DNA of 64,000 nt from Schistocephalus solidus (lineage: Eukaryota; Platyhelminthes; Cestoda; Diphyllobothriidea; Diphyllobothriidae): contig WEDG01001014.1 in NCBI GenBank assembly GCA_017591395.1, positions 1 through 64,000 of the forward strand, given 5' to 3'. The translations under genes and the position numbers were made by a program. The notes below the pieces were generated by a model that searched no databases, had not been told where the DNA came from, and saw only the letters and a program-made list of their open reading frames with translations. Position 1 is the first letter of the stretch; every line of letters begins with the position of its first letter. Shown piece by piece: positions 1 through 11,980 of the stretch.

Positions 1-102
1 ACAAAACGATAGTTCGACCGTCGTAATCCGACGATGTCCACCGTATGCTCCATGGAAGGGTAGAGCAGGGACGGTGACTTGAGCGTGATTTTGTTTTAAG
101 TT
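1..102 (-). mobile_element. RTE-a: 3'-terminal stub of the zinc-finger RTE family
   Basis: About 100 bases match the 3' end of the RTE family, read on the minus strand. The same segment occurs at 11026, 42005, 42745 and 43112, and inverted at about 30150 and 39960. The match stops near TTTTAAG, and the sequence then runs straight into the 82-bp satellite. The rest of the element is not found on the far side of the satellite at 3037, so this is either a truncated insertion or a rearrangement junction. Confidence 0.7.
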
Positions 103-3036
103 TTTCCATTTCTTGGATTTTCTGAAGGCTATATAAGCAACCAAACCAAATGCTCTTCTGAACATCTTTTATTCGGTTGTTTTCTTTTAAATTTATTGGA
201 ACCTCTGAAGGCTATATAATCAAACAACCCAACTGCTCTGATGAACATCTTATATTCGTCTGTTTTCGTTTTCATTTCTTGGAACTCTTAAAGGCTATAT
301 AAGCAACCAAACCAAGTGCTCTGATTAACATCTTTGAGCCCTCTGTTTTCTTATCCATTTCTTGGAACTTCTGAAGACTATCTAAGCAAGCAACACAAGA
401 TGACGGATAAACATATTTAAGTCTTCTGTTTTCTTTTCCAGTTATTGGAACTTCTGAAGGCTATATAAGCAAGTAATAGAAGATGTCAAAGGAACCTCTT
501 TATGTCGTTTGTTATCTTTTCCATGTCTTGGAGGTTCTGAAAACTACATAAGCAACCAAATCGAGTGCTCGGATGAACAACTTTAATACGTCTGTTTTCT
601 TTTCCATTTGTTGGAACTTCTGAATGCTTTATGAGCAACTAACCCAAAATTTCGGGTGAATACTTTAAGTCGTCTTGCTGCTTTTCCATTACTTTGAACT
701 TCTGAAGGCTATATAAGCAACTAACACAAGATGTCTACTGAACATCCTTAAGTCCTCTGTTTTATTTTCCATTTCTTGGAGCTTCTGAAGTCTATGAAAG
801 CAACCAGACCAAGCAGAGGGATAAACATCTTTGAGCCGTCTGTTTCTTTTCTAATTTTTGCAACTTCTTAAGTATATATAAGCAACCAACACAGAATTTC
901 GAATGAACATATTTAAGGCGGTTGTTTTCTTTTCAAATTATTGGAACTTCTGAAGTCTATATAAACAAACAAACCAAGTGCTCGGATGAACATCTTTAAT
1001 TCGTCTGTCATCTTTTCCATTCCTTGGATATTCTGAAGGCCATATAAGTAAACAATATAACTGCTCCGATGAACATCTTTGAGTCGTCTGTCTTCTTTTC
1101 CATTTCTTGGAACTTCTGAAGGCTATATAAGCAACCAACCCAAGTGGCTGGTTGGACATCTTTATGTCGTTTGCCTTCTTTAATTTCTTGGAACATCTGA
1201 AGGTTATATAAGCAACCAAACCAAATGCTCGTTTGAACATCTTTAAGTCGGCTGTTTTTTTTCCAGTTCTTGGAACGTCTGAAGGCTAAATGTGCAACCA
1301 ACAAAAAATGTCGCATGAATATCTTTAAGTAGGCTGTTTTTTTTCCATTTCTTTGAACATCTGAAGGCTATATAAGCAACAAACCCAAGTGACAGGATGA
1401 ACATTTTAAGTCGTCTCTTTTAGTTTCCATTTTTTGGAACATCTGAAGACTATATAAGCAACAAACACAAGTTGTTTAATGAACATCTTTAAGTCGTCTC
1501 TCTTCTTTTCCATTTCTTGGGTTTTCTGAAGGCTATATAAGCAACCAACCCAAGTGGTGGATGAAAATCTTTAAGTCATCTGATTTCTTTTCCATTTCTT
1601 GAAACCTCTGGATTCTATATAAGCAACCAAACCAAATGCTCGTCTTAACATCTTTAAGTCGGCTGTTTTTTTCCAGTTCTTAGAACGTCTGAAGACTAAA
1701 TGCGCAACCAACAAAAAATGTCACATGAATATCTTTAAGTCGACTGTTTTTTTCCATTTCTTGGAACATCTGAAGGCTATTTAAGCAACCAACCCAACTG
1801 CTCGGATGAATATCTTTTAATTGTCTGTCTTCTTTTCTAATTCTTGCATTTTCTGAAGGCCATATAAGCCGCAACCCCAAGAAGTTAAGAGAATACATTT
1901 AAGTCGGCGGTTTTTTCCAATATCTTGGATTTCCTGAAGGCTCTATAAGCATCGAAACCAAGTGCACGGATGAACAACTTTAAATCGTCTGTTTTCTTTT
2001 CCATTTCCTAGAACATCTGAAGACTTACTGAGCAAGCATTGCAAGAGGACGGAGAAACTTCTTTAAGTCGCTGTTTTCTTTTCAATTTCTTGGAACTTCT
2101 GAAGGCTATATAAGCAACCAACACACGTATTCGTGTGAACCACATTAAGTCGTCGGTTTTCTTTTCCAGTTCGTGGAACATCTTAATACTAAATGTGCAA
2201 CCAACACAAAATGTCACACGAACATCTTTAAGTCACTGTTTTCTTTTCCATTTCTTGGAACTTCTGAAGGATATATAAGCAGCCAACCCAAGTGGCTGTA
2301 TGACCATCTTTTAGTCGTGTGTTTTTTTCCTATTATTGGAACATCTGGATGCTATATAAGTAAATAACCCAACTGGTCAGATGAAAATCTTTAAGTTTTC
2401 TGTTTTCTTTTTAATTTCTTGGATCATCTGAAGGCTTTATAAGCAAAAAAATCAAGACGTTGAACGAACATCTTTAAGTCATCTATTTTATTTTCCATTT
2501 CTTGGAGCTTCTGTAGTCTATAAAAGCAACCAAACCAAGTGCTCGGACGAACAACTTTAAGTCGTCGGTTTTCCTTTCCAAGTCTTGGTACTTCTGAAGT
2601 CTTTAGGAGTAACTTACCCAAGATGTCGGGTGAAAATCTGTTAATCGTCTATTAACTTTTCCAATTCGTCGAACTTCTGAAGCTATGTGTGCAACCAACA
2701 CAAGATATCGAATGAACATCTTGAAGTCGGCTGTTTTCTTTTCATTTCTTGGAACATCTGAAGGCTATATAAACAACCAACCCAAGTGGTCGGATGAACA
2801 TCTTTAAATCTTTTGTAATCTTTTCCGTTTCTTGGAACAGCTGAGATCTATATAAGCAACAAGCCCAAGATGTCGGGTTAACATCTTTAATTCATATGTC
2901 TTCTTTTTCATGTCTTGGAACTTATGAGGGCCTTATAAGCAACTTACCCAAGATTTCGCGTGAACAGCTTTAAGTCGTCGATTTTCTTTTCCATTTGTTA
3001 GAAATTCTGAAGGCTATTTAAGCAACCAACCCAAGT
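103..3036. repeat. 82-bp tandem satellite, about 36 monomers
   Basis: The block is a head-to-tail array. Its most constant part reads TTGGAACWTCTGAAGGCTAT followed by ATAAGCAACCAA, then a variable CCAAGTGCTCGGATGAACAT-type stretch, then CTTTAAGTCGTCTGTTTTCT and TTTCCATTTC. Successive TTGGAAC anchors at about 1108, 1189, 1271 and 1353 are 81-82 bp apart. Monomers have drifted by perhaps 10-25 percent, so the array is not freshly amplified. Most monomers contain TATATAAG. Variants recur at about 411 bp (1211 and 1622), which hints at a five-monomer higher-order unit. The short open frames in this block come from the repeat and are not genes. Confidence 0.95.
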
Positions 3037-3175
3037 TGTGCCATAGGAAGCTCTTGATATCAGTTGAAATTACTAAAGTTTTTGCACGATTAGAAAGAGG
3101 GGATCTTACCTGTGATTGAAGTCTTTTGACCGGCTGGCCGTTATGAATTCCTACTTTTAGCCCAATGCTCGTGGT

Positions 3176-3242
3176 TTGGTAGTCTAGTGGGACACACACG
3201 CTCGCACGTTGGTTCGCCTAGGTTCTGTTCCTACCACGGTGA
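3176..3242 (+). repeat. tRNA-like SINE head (A-box and B-box-like)
   Basis: GGTAGTCTAGTGGGACACAC is followed by GCTCGCACGTTGGTTCG and then AGGTTCTGTTCCTACC. This has the order and spacing of a tRNA gene: an A-box like TGGTAGTCTAGTGG, and a B-box like GGTTCTGTTCC next to a CCTACC acceptor end that pairs with the leading GGTAG. The D, anticodon and T stems are imperfect, so a tRNA-derived SINE or pseudo-tRNA is more likely than a working tRNA. Confidence 0.4.
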
Positions 3243-3477
3243 AGTGTTTGACACGTTTTTCTACGTTGGGGTCGCCCTCTGGTTCAATTGTCATGATTAA
3301 CCAAAGATGGCGCAGTGTTTGAAAAGTTTAAGATGAAATACATTGGCTGGCCAAAAGTATGAAACAAATGCAAAGATGACTCAGCCGTTTCAGAGAGCTC
3401 ATAGATTCGGAAGAACTGGTGACGAGGCAAAATTAAGTAAAGACTTAATATGGTGGAGGGGTGGACAGATTTGAGTA
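3243..3477. other. no gene seen
   Basis: AT-leaning sequence without a supported open frame or recognised repeat. It lies between two tRNA-like SINE pieces and may be part of their bodies. Confidence 0.5.
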
Positions 3478-3576
3478 ACTCATTTGATTCATTTTTGAAA
3501 ACTCAGTGACCTCAGTGGAGTTCGAACCCACGACAGCAATGGAGAGGCTTTAGTACAGCGAACACTCTAGCCACCT
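3478..3576 (-). repeat. tRNA-derived SINE fragment, copy 1
   Basis: Read on the minus strand, GGTGGCTAGAGTGTTCGC (A-box-like) is followed about 45 bases later by GGGTTCGAACTCC (B-box, 3517-3529). A second copy lies at 7700-7790 in the same orientation. The two share the tRNA-like head and the following AACTCATTTGATTC-complement stretch, which identifies a dispersed family rather than a single tRNA gene. Confidence 0.55.
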
Positions 3577-4600
3577 AAGATTTATATATTCCTAAAACCT
3601 ATTGGAGAGGAGAATGATGTTGTTGTGAAATCAATTCCTAAGGTCTTTGAGCTGAAACAGGCTTCTACACACCAAAACGATGAAAAAGTATAAATTCACG
3701 TTGGCAGTAAATAATTAACGCACGAGGAACGGTTATCTAACAAGCAATAGCAGAGTGAGGCAAATAATAGAAAATGAATATGAATTTACAGTGGCTATCA
3801 AAATTGATTTACAGCAGGGATGGAGCATATAGAAAAGAACTCCTGGCATGTCAGTGACTGATCAGTGGTACTCTAGATAATAGTTATTATAGCAGGGACT
3901 TCATTAACCTTCGCAGCTAGCCAAACATTCTGTATCTCCCCCGGGCACTGCTGTACTGGGCTTTGACATTAGAAGAAAGTACAGCCTCATTGAGACATCG
4001 GCTTGGTATAGACGTAGATCGTATGCAGTCTGTTCTTCCAGGAGAGCTGTTTGCAAATTTATCGTATTCTGTCATCAAAGAGTTTTGATGCTGCCGGTAT
4101 GTGCAATCGAGGTCTCTCAGACAGTTGCCTGAATCGTTCCTTACATTGGGTACAAGCAAAAGCCTTTTCTTCGATTCAGAACGAGATTCCTGTCATAGCT
4201 AAAATGCATTTGGCACTTGATGTTTGTTTACCTTACGGTTAGTTGCGGTTGCATATACAGCCTAATCTTGCGCACAACATGGCGGTGGTCTGTCCAATAC
4301 TCTGCACCACACACTGTGCTTGTCGTTTATATGTCCCGTTTGTCAGGCCTCCGAATGAGGACGCGGTCCAGGACCTGTCAGTGAAGCGAACGATAGTTCT
4401 TCAATGTCGTCTTCTACCGGACAGAAAGGGAGAATAAGGTGTTAGTCAGGATAAGATTGTATCCCATCTAAGCCTGCCGAGGGAGGCCATTGCGGCTGCA
4501 GCTGCCAATCACCTGACGATCTATCACTCGCCTTCAGGTAGCAGTGATGTCCCCGAAGGCGGGCAATTTGTCTGTTTGTTAAGAGAGCTCTCACTAACCG
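3577..4600. other. no gene seen
   Basis: About 1 kb with only short frames full of stops and no recognisable domain. I see no RNA gene and no clear repeat boundary. Confidence 0.5.
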
Positions 4601-4925
4601 CCTTACGGGATCTCCATGTCTTTCGTGCTTTGAAGCTCGATCTCGAGCCCCGTAGGCAGTTGCATAGCGAATAACAATATATGGAGAGGGAGGCTACCGA
4701 CAAACGCAAGAAAGACTAGAATGACTATTTTGTGGTTTATCAGCCATCATCGGCCAGTTATACCCAACCTCAGGTTTGTAATACTTAAGGATCGCACCCG
4801 CATTCTGTTGGTTATTATTCCCCGTCATTAGTCTCTTTCTGCATACATTCTTAGTCGTTATGCGTCTGCCTACGGGGCTCGATATCGAGCTCTACCGCAC
4901 AACAAGACAAGGAGATCCCGTAACC
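4601..4925. repeat. fold-back (inverted-repeat) element, copy 1
   Basis: The left arm (about 4601-4705) reads TTACGGGATCTCCATGTCTT ... GCTCGATCTCGAGCCCCGTA ... GCATAGCGAATAACAATATATG. The right arm (about 4805-4925) is its inverse complement with scattered differences. Each arm holds a small palindrome (GCTCGATCTCGAGC; GCTCGATATCGAGC at 4877-4890). The loop contains CCAGTTATACCCAACCTCAG, which is shared with the larger inverted repeat at 55948-56406. Recurrence of the same inverted layout at a second site suggests a MITE-like or fold-back family. Two SINE copies that happen to lie in opposite orientation are the alternative. Confidence 0.55.
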
Positions 4926-5255
4926 CTAGTTAATATACCCGGTTACAACTGGTAGGCCAACGAGCTCGTGGCTCAAAGGTCGGAGCATTGGAAAATATAG
5001 CTGAACAGGTACCCCTGTCAGCTATTGTCAAAAGTTCACAGACGTGGGAGGACGAGGACAGATAAAGTGAAATAACAAACAAGTGAAAAAAGGTAATCAG
5101 CGTGCGTTGCTCACGAATAAGGGGCCTATTCATAGATCTCTGATCAAAAGGTCACCCGTTCTAGCGGTCGCTATCATTTACGGGGTCAACAAATTTGGCT
5201 TGGAGTATACAATATTACACAGTACACAATATTACACAGTAAGGGAAAATAAACC

Positions 5256-5470
5256 ATTTTATTGACTGCGAGGGCTTTAGCTTGAGCCCCAAGGCACAAA
5301 GGGACAAGCATATTCCATAAGTTGATCGGTGAGTACCAATTTATCATAAAACAACCGTTTTTTGCGTTGAAACAGTTATAGCCGGTGAGCAAATATGTTC
5401 AAATGATCCCAAGTTCAAACTAGGGCAATGCGTTAGCAGGATACTTACGTATCAGCAGGTAGATTATTTG
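5256..5470 (+). repeat. dispersed repeat related to the fold-back family
   Basis: GACTGCGAGGGCTTTAGCTT ... TTCCATAAGTTGATCGGTGA matches 56329-56405, the outer part of the larger fold-back element. It is followed by GATCCCAAGTTCAAACTAGG GCAATGCGTTAG, which matches about 7430-7480 on the same strand. It is probably the 3' part of a SINE-like unit. Confidence 0.45.
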
Positions 5471-5791
5471 CATGCAAGTACGTGACGCGCGATCTTAATT
5501 GAGAAATTTGCTAGTTTGGTTTGAGTGGAATCTACTTATGGAAATTTGTCTATTTTGTAGGAAGTAAAATCTCCAAAAATGCGGCCGATGGAGAGGAATT
5601 TAAACTGGAGCCATTACCTTCGGTGTCAGTATGGTCTACTGTAGTACCTATGTACTACTGCTGGCTACCTGTTGGCCGCTGTCGCTGATGCAATAGGGCT
5701 CAAATTTTTATACCAAATTTCGGAATGAACCTATAAATCTTCATTCCGCATGATTTACTCGAAGTAAGCGATTAGCTTATGGAGAAATCGG

Positions 5792-5890
5792 CAATTTCTC
5801 AACTGGAGTGTCTACCAAAGAGCACACGAGGAGCACTGGGGACCCACTGGTGATCGAGCCTCCCGCAGCGGGGGCATGTGGCGGCAGAGT
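5792..5890 (+). repeat. short dispersed repeat, copy 1
   Basis: AAGAGCACACGAGGAGCACTGGGGACCCACTGG with flanks ending in ATGTGGCGG matches the minus strand of 8064-8139 with gaps. No coding or RNA function is apparent. Confidence 0.5.
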
Positions 5891-7699
5891 ATTGGTGGGA
5901 CATTATCTGGGCTTTCAGATAGTACCTGTGTTATCAATATGGTTGGTTGCATTATCTCTACATGGAATAAATTACGGCAGAGTGAGTTTTAAACATAAAG
6001 TGTGGCAAATCATTTGATCATTCACGTTTCAAAGCAATGGCATAAAAGTAAGAAGCCTGGGAACTTCAAGCGGGAATTTCAAAATAAATACCAGCGAAAT
6101 ACTGCGAGCAGCAATGGTAGCTCAGCAGATAGAGCATTAGTCTGCGGACGAATGACAACCTTAATGGACTACTGGATGTTTCGGCTGAATGTAATATTGC
6201 AATCAGATGAAATCTCAGGCGGTTTTTCGAGCTAGGAGCCATGAAAATCAACAGAGGGTAGGCAAAATAGCTTTACCACTTTGTGTTTTTCAGTTTTTGA
6301 CAAGGTTGGTGGACATCGCCAGCTTAGTATCGAAATCTCGGAGTAACCAGTCCGTATGCTTTCAAACGCAACGTTTTAGTCCACCCAGATATTCCGTTAA
6401 TTTGTGGAATAACATGAAAGGGTTAAGGCAGTTTGCGCCAGTAATTGAGGATTAAAGAGCGCATATCCTTACATGCGTCTACTTTTAAAAAAGTTTTGTG
6501 GGTCTAAAACGGCGCACTAAGTGCAAAAGAAGTAAACCTGCATGAGCATTGGAGACCAAAAGGTCCACAGATCAGTCAAATAAGCCACTTTCACGGAAAA
6601 AACTGACAAAATGAGCACAGTTGCTAGCTAACGCACACTGTGCAGGAGATGAATAGAAGAGGACTAACGAACAGGTGCGATCTACGAAGGTGGAGTAAAT
6701 AATAGCACTAAAATTAGTGGGAGAGGCAAAGATTCAGTTTCAATTGTTTACGTGGAGCGACTAACGTCGAGCGTCCAAGATTAGATGAACACATGGTGGA
6801 TTTCAATATACGACACCAAAGTTGAAATCTACGCAGATAACCTTGGCAGGAAACGGAGACGTAGAGGCTGGCATGAAAAGATAGACGTACCATCAGACAT
6901 ATTGTTAGTTTTCAGACGATGTTTTATCCAACCCAACATTACCCCGAGGTTATTGCAGAGAAAATGCCCACCCTATTGCAATCGCCAACATGAAGGATAG
7001 TTGACTTAGTGACAGAAACCAAGACCCATGCCGATGGCAAGGAGGCAATTTTCACCAACCCATATCCGGTCTTCTAACACACCCGAATAGAATATAACTG
7101 CCGATTCAAACTTGCTATTTGATGGGTCAGTTTAGCTCACAATGACCATAGCAAAAGTAATCTCAAGACTTTCCCCGAAAAACAAAGCTCTTAAGGCGTC
7201 GGTTATTTCAAGTAATGAGTGAGTGTCACCGGGACGTTTGAACCCGTTCACGTCAGTCCATATGGCAGGGCCACTACTTGGGATTTTAACTGGCGACCTA
7301 GTTCATTTTAATTACCCGAAAGCAAATAAAAAGTAATAGCCATGCTACTTGTACTGAGAACACCTGCAGCATTATTATTCAATTGCGTTCCAATAAAATA
7401 CTGATAACCTATTAAATTAAGTTTTGTTCCCATCGATCCCAAGTCGATCTAATTATAGGACAGAGATGTGTTAGTCCGGATACTTTGTTCATTTTTGATT
7501 GCGATTTCAAAAAGATGCATATTTAGCTGTAGCATTACAACGATTTGCTGAAGTTTTTAAGCTTACATCAGAACAACACTCAATACACAAGAGGTGGAAA
7601 CTGTAATGGTTAATGCATCCTCCGTACACCTGAAGAGATCGTAGTGAAATATGCAAACTGGTAAGTTGACTTCTCACTGTCTTCTGAATAACTTACGAT
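5891..7699. other. no gene seen; one tRNA A-box-like stretch
   Basis: No supported coding region. At 6115-6160 there is GGTAGCTCAGCAGATAGAGC followed by ATTAGTCTGCGGACGAATG. It resembles the D-arm and anticodon arm of a tRNA, but I find no B-box at the right distance, so it is at most a decayed tRNA-derived piece. A short match to the repeat at 5400-5470 occurs near 7430-7480. Confidence 0.45.
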
Positions 7700-7790
7700 A
7701 ACTCATTTGATTCTGTGCCTTCATTGGATTTGAACCCATGATGGCAATAGCAAGGCTTGAGTACAGCCAACGTTCTATGAGGAGTCACCA
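7700..7790 (-). repeat. tRNA-derived SINE fragment, copy 2
   Basis: On the minus strand, GTTGGCTGTACTCAAGCC and then ATCATGGGTTCAAATCCAAT parallel the copy at 3478-3576. The B-box reads GGGTTCAAATCC. The shared trailing AACTCATTTGATTC complement shows both copies come from one SINE source. Confidence 0.55.
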
Positions 7791-8063
7791 AAAGAAAGGG
7801 CATGTTCAAGAAATTAGGATGCACAAGCTCCGAAACGGCTTCCAAAATATTTAAAATCCCATAGTCTAAACTTTAACGAAGTTTGAGCATCAGCCGTTTG
7901 CATTATCCCTCAAAGTTTAACTCGTAAAATAAGAAAATGTGTCCAACATTGAATCATCGTCTAAAAGTTCCTTCTAGATCTAAACTATCTTTTGTACAGT
8001 TCACTACCGAACATACCTTTTCCCAAATGTTGATTAACGCAGCATGCGGATAGTAGCTAAAAA

Positions 8064-8139
8064 CGCCACATGATGCAATTGTGAGGCGCTTGCACCTGAG
8101 TGAGTCCCCAGTATTCCTCGTGTGCTTTCCTCAGAAATT
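8064..8139 (-). repeat. short dispersed repeat, copy 2
   Basis: Inverse complement of the unit at 5792-5890, including AGCACACGAGGAATACTGGG and the terminal ATGTGGCG. Confidence 0.5.
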
Positions 8140-9475
8140 AATAGGCAAACTTGGTCTAAATCCACCATGACAAACCTTTCAGGCTCGGTCCGAAAGTTGG
8201 GCTGAAATTGACCGGCTTTAGCAGCATAGTCACGTAACATTTACAGGCTATCAACAAATGGTCAGTAGTACGCAAATATTGAATGATTTACCAACTTTTC
8301 GATCGAGACCGAAGGTTTATTCCGGATTGACTCCCAGTTGGCTCATTTATTCCTGAAGAAATGAAAGGTTAAAATATTTTTTTATACAGAACAAGGTTCA
8401 CAATATATCGAAGACCTTTTGATTTCACACGCTGCACAGTTTTCAAACCATTCGAATGAAAATGATGAAACAATCGTGCCAACCATTTCATCTTGCCACT
8501 ACAGTTCTTGCAAGGATACTCACTCTACAAATGTTCGGTTGCATCTTGAGTACAGTGATACGTCGAGATTTTCAGGCAGACATCTGATCAAAATTACAAA
8601 AGAATTGAACGGTGTGTTTACTTTAAATGTAAGTTCTCGAGGTTGGAACACCCAGACTTGGAGGCCACTTTGCTGCGAAGGGGACGTTCGTTCGAACTGA
8701 GGAACCTGAAGTGTGACTAAGGTGGAGAAATTCAATTTTTAAGGTTGAAACCTATTTAAAAAGAGCAAATTAGTTTGATTAAAAATATTTAATCAATGTT
8801 GACTCTTATCCATCAAGCACGAATATTCCCACTTAAAGTTATCAGCATATATAACGAAAGGAGTACGCTGATGACATATTCGTGATATATAACAGAAAGT
8901 GCAACGTACTCAAAACCATGCCTGGAGTAACAAAACGAAACAATAAGGTCTTTGATGCAGAGAGAAAATTGTGGCCCGGAAGATCAAGTGGTGCCCAGGC
9001 CCTCACCAATTGTTGATGGGAAAATGCCATGGCGATCCATATTAAGCAGGGGGTGGAGGGAGGAGAATCCAAAAGCCTTATGGAAATTGAAATTTATTGT
9101 ACCAAATACGAAATCCTTGTTTAGAGACCACAATTTATACTCAAAGAAAGAAATTGACATTTATCACAAGGTCCAACTTCCAATGAAGGATGTTAAGATG
9201 TGTTCTGAAACTTTATATCAATGGTCACCCTAAGGAGACAAAAGCCATACAAGCTTTTTTGAAGATCATAAAATATTCATTTCAAAGATACAACTTAACA
9301 TTTATATTGAATAAACGAAAAAAATTAATAACTGTGGGCTTCTAAAATCCCACTTTTGTTGCCACTAGGATACACTTTATGCGACTGACAAAACCATCTA
9401 AGGATGGCAGGCATTTCAAGTAAAAAAATGAAGTACCTTAAGACCCTAGAACTTTAAGAAATAGAGCTCTGAAGG
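8140..9475. other. no gene seen
   Basis: The longest frames here are about 90 codons, occur on both strands and show no known motif. AT-rich intergenic-type sequence. The left limit of the RTE ghost that follows is indistinct. Confidence 0.5.
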
Positions 9476-10975
9476 GCGCCAACTACACGATGGGATGATA
9501 GCGCGCGTCCCTGACAAAGGAATGGTCTCCGATGCAGTTGCAGTGACCAACGGAGTGATGTAGGGCTGTGTAATCGCTTCCGCCCTTTTCAGCCTCATAT
9601 TCTACGCCCTACTTAGGTATGCCTCTCGTGAAAAGCAGTCGGGGATCAACACTGACAAACGAACCACCGGAAAACTGTTCGAATTCGTCGCATGTAAACA
9701 CCTTCGAGGACATTGAGGCTCAGTGTTCCAAACCTACTATTTTTTAATGACTGCTTGTTATACGCCATAACGTAATAGAACATGCAACGGAGTGTAAATC
9801 CCTTCGACTCCGGTTGATATGAATTCAACCTGTTCATCAGCATGGAGAAGGCAGTGGACATGTACCAACCGGAGCCAAATAATGAATAAAACTTTCTTCA
9901 GTTCAATGTCATCAGTAAACATGTAAGCGTACAATGGTAGTACGATGTAAGGAAAAATCAAAATTCAGGACGATATCGCAAGTCGTATGTGCAAGGCCAG
10001 ATACATTGATCAATCTGTAACCACGGTGGCATCCACTTCAATGGGACATTGCGGATGTGGATGGCTGTTTTTCTGACTACATGCATTTATGGGGCAGTGA
10101 CATAAAAAATCTACAAAACCAAGCATGAAACCTCAATCATTTTCATCTCAAATGGTTCCAGAGAATATTGAGTGACAGACAAAGTTCCCAGACACCAAGG
10201 TTCTCAAAAGAACCGGCCCTCTTGTCATCTATGGTACGCTTATGAAGAGATTACTGAGTCGGCGCGGCTACATCCTAAGAATGGGTGGCGAGTGGTTGCT
10301 CAGGCGGCTCCTATACGACGACTTATCTAGGAATACTCGCAGACACGGTAAAAAAGAGCATCGCTACAAGAACACTTTCGAAAGCCTCCCCCAACCGCCT
10401 TCCAAGCAACACTGAGACCTAAAAGGACCTTGGTCAAAATCAACAAACGTGATGCACTGTCGTGGGAATAAGAGCAGCTGCCTTCAAAGCCAATCGATGG
10501 CCGCTAGAGAGATTCACGAGAAGCAAGTGCTACGGACAAATGACGCAAAGGGCCCAAGCTCTGCTATACTTTCTACACTACCGAACGGATATTCGGGTAT
10601 GGATTGACGTCAGTTGAAATTTTCGGATTCAGTTTAATGTCAGCAAGGCCAGCCCGTCACTCATCTCTTATCACACCACCGCTGCAGCCACTAAGAGGAC
10701 ACTTACTATCCGGCAAATCTTAACTACCTCAGCCCCTTCTACCAGCAATCTGAAAGCACTTACAACTTGTCCCAGTTCTATCACACTTTTCTTTAACTAC
10801 ATCAGCCCGCTTTGTTACCTGCGACTACATCACACTTAGGCCGGTGAATCAATGCAGGGAGCCCCAATGTACGCCCGGCGTGACCGTCTCGTCTTCCCAC
10901 ACTGCCCAAGGACGTTCGGACACCACATAGGCCTATTCGCCCATGTACGCCTCCATGCAAATCTTAGTTAAAATC
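9476..10975 (+). mobile_element. RTE-b: ancient ghost of the zinc-finger RTE (RT to fingers)
   Basis: Translated piecemeal across many frameshifts, the segment follows the RTE protein in order. 9482-9640 gives a broken RT block (GMIARV.., AVTNGV.. then a stop, ALFSLIF). 10060-10430 gives the connection region (CIYGAV, later GWRVVAQAAPIRRL and HRYKNTFE). 10894-10960 gives a clean C2H2 finger (HCPRTFGHHIGLFAHVRLH). The finger is the best preserved part. The copy has no long open frame and is the oldest recognisable one. Its downstream end is cut by the RTE-c 3' end at about 11018. Confidence 0.65.
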
Positions 10976-11017
10976 CCGCAGTCCAGGCCCCGTCAGCATA
11001 TCAAGCTATGCCAACAC

Positions 11018-11980
11018 GACACGACAGTTCGACCGTCGTAGTCCAACGATGTCCACCATATATTCCACACCATGATGGTGCAGAGACTGTGATTTGCATG
11101 TGTATTAGTTTTAAGTAATAGTAGCCTTGCGCTGCATCTACCGCACACTCTCCTCCTCCCCCACCTGAGCCCGGTGTCATGACAGAGTGCAGAAAACTGG
11201 AGGTGGGAGAAGACGCAGGTGGCTGGCATGGCCGGAGCTGCCCCTGGGTGTACCACCACACCTGGTGTGGATCGCACGGAGTGGGGGTGCCATAAAGGCC
11301 ACCTTAAGAAGGAGCCATTGCAGCCTGACTCTCAGTCCGCCACTCCAAACAAAACACACACTGGGCTGACCACGTGCTCCGAATAATCCCGTCAGTTGGC
11401 CACGGCTTTTAGCACACCATGATAGTTTTAAGCGCGTCAAATTGTTTATAGCGAAGAAATGCGCTGAGCCGTCGACCTCACACTATCCCCCACTTCATAA
11501 TCAGACCACCGTCCGAGCCGGTCAGTCGTCTGATGCGGAAGTGGGCGCAGCTGATGGTGTCTTCATCTACGCGTACTACGTACATGACCTGGCTCCCAAA
11601 AACACGGGCACCAGGATTTCATGCAACAGAGGGTTGAAAGGCTCACATCTCACAAGTGGGAGATAGCCAGAGGTCACGTTAAGAAGGAGTCATCCCAGCC
11701 CGACTCTCAGACCACCGGTCAGACACTCCACGCAACACAAATTGGACTGACTGTGAGGTCTGAGTGTAATTGTCCATTGGCAACCTTCAAACCCACGGCA
11801 CTTATCATCCCGTGATATTTACAAGCTCAGATCACACATTCAACAGAGGAGCCACATGGAGAAGGAGCCGAGGAACTTGCATGCCTCTCAATCAGCTATG
11901 CAGCCTGAGAGCATATTTTTGTGGTATTGCGTGAGATCATGTGAGGTGCACAGGCTGATGAGAAGAGATGTTCTCTTCTG
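11018..11980 (-). mobile_element. RTE-c: 3' UTR and 3' terminus
   Basis: This is the minus-strand 3' untranslated part of RTE-c. It starts at the element's 3' end, where CGACACGACAG corresponds to a GTC(GTGTC)n tail, and runs up to the end of the zinc-finger frame. It is collinear with 29181-30155 (RTE-e) in inverted orientation. It contains both 3'-UTR modules, each with the AGTCAGGCTG..ATGGCTCCTTCTTAA-type core (about 11300-11345 and about 11680-11720). Short open frames here are incidental. Confidence 0.8.

Noticed and set aside
938..2621. Several minus-strand frames of 60-100 codons within the satellite
   Set aside because: They are periodic translations of the 82-bp repeat with recurring FQE/LYSLQ-type words, in different phases, with no start context or domain.
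6115..6160. Possible functional tRNA
   Set aside because: An A-box-like segment is present but no B-box or acceptor stem pairing at proper spacing.
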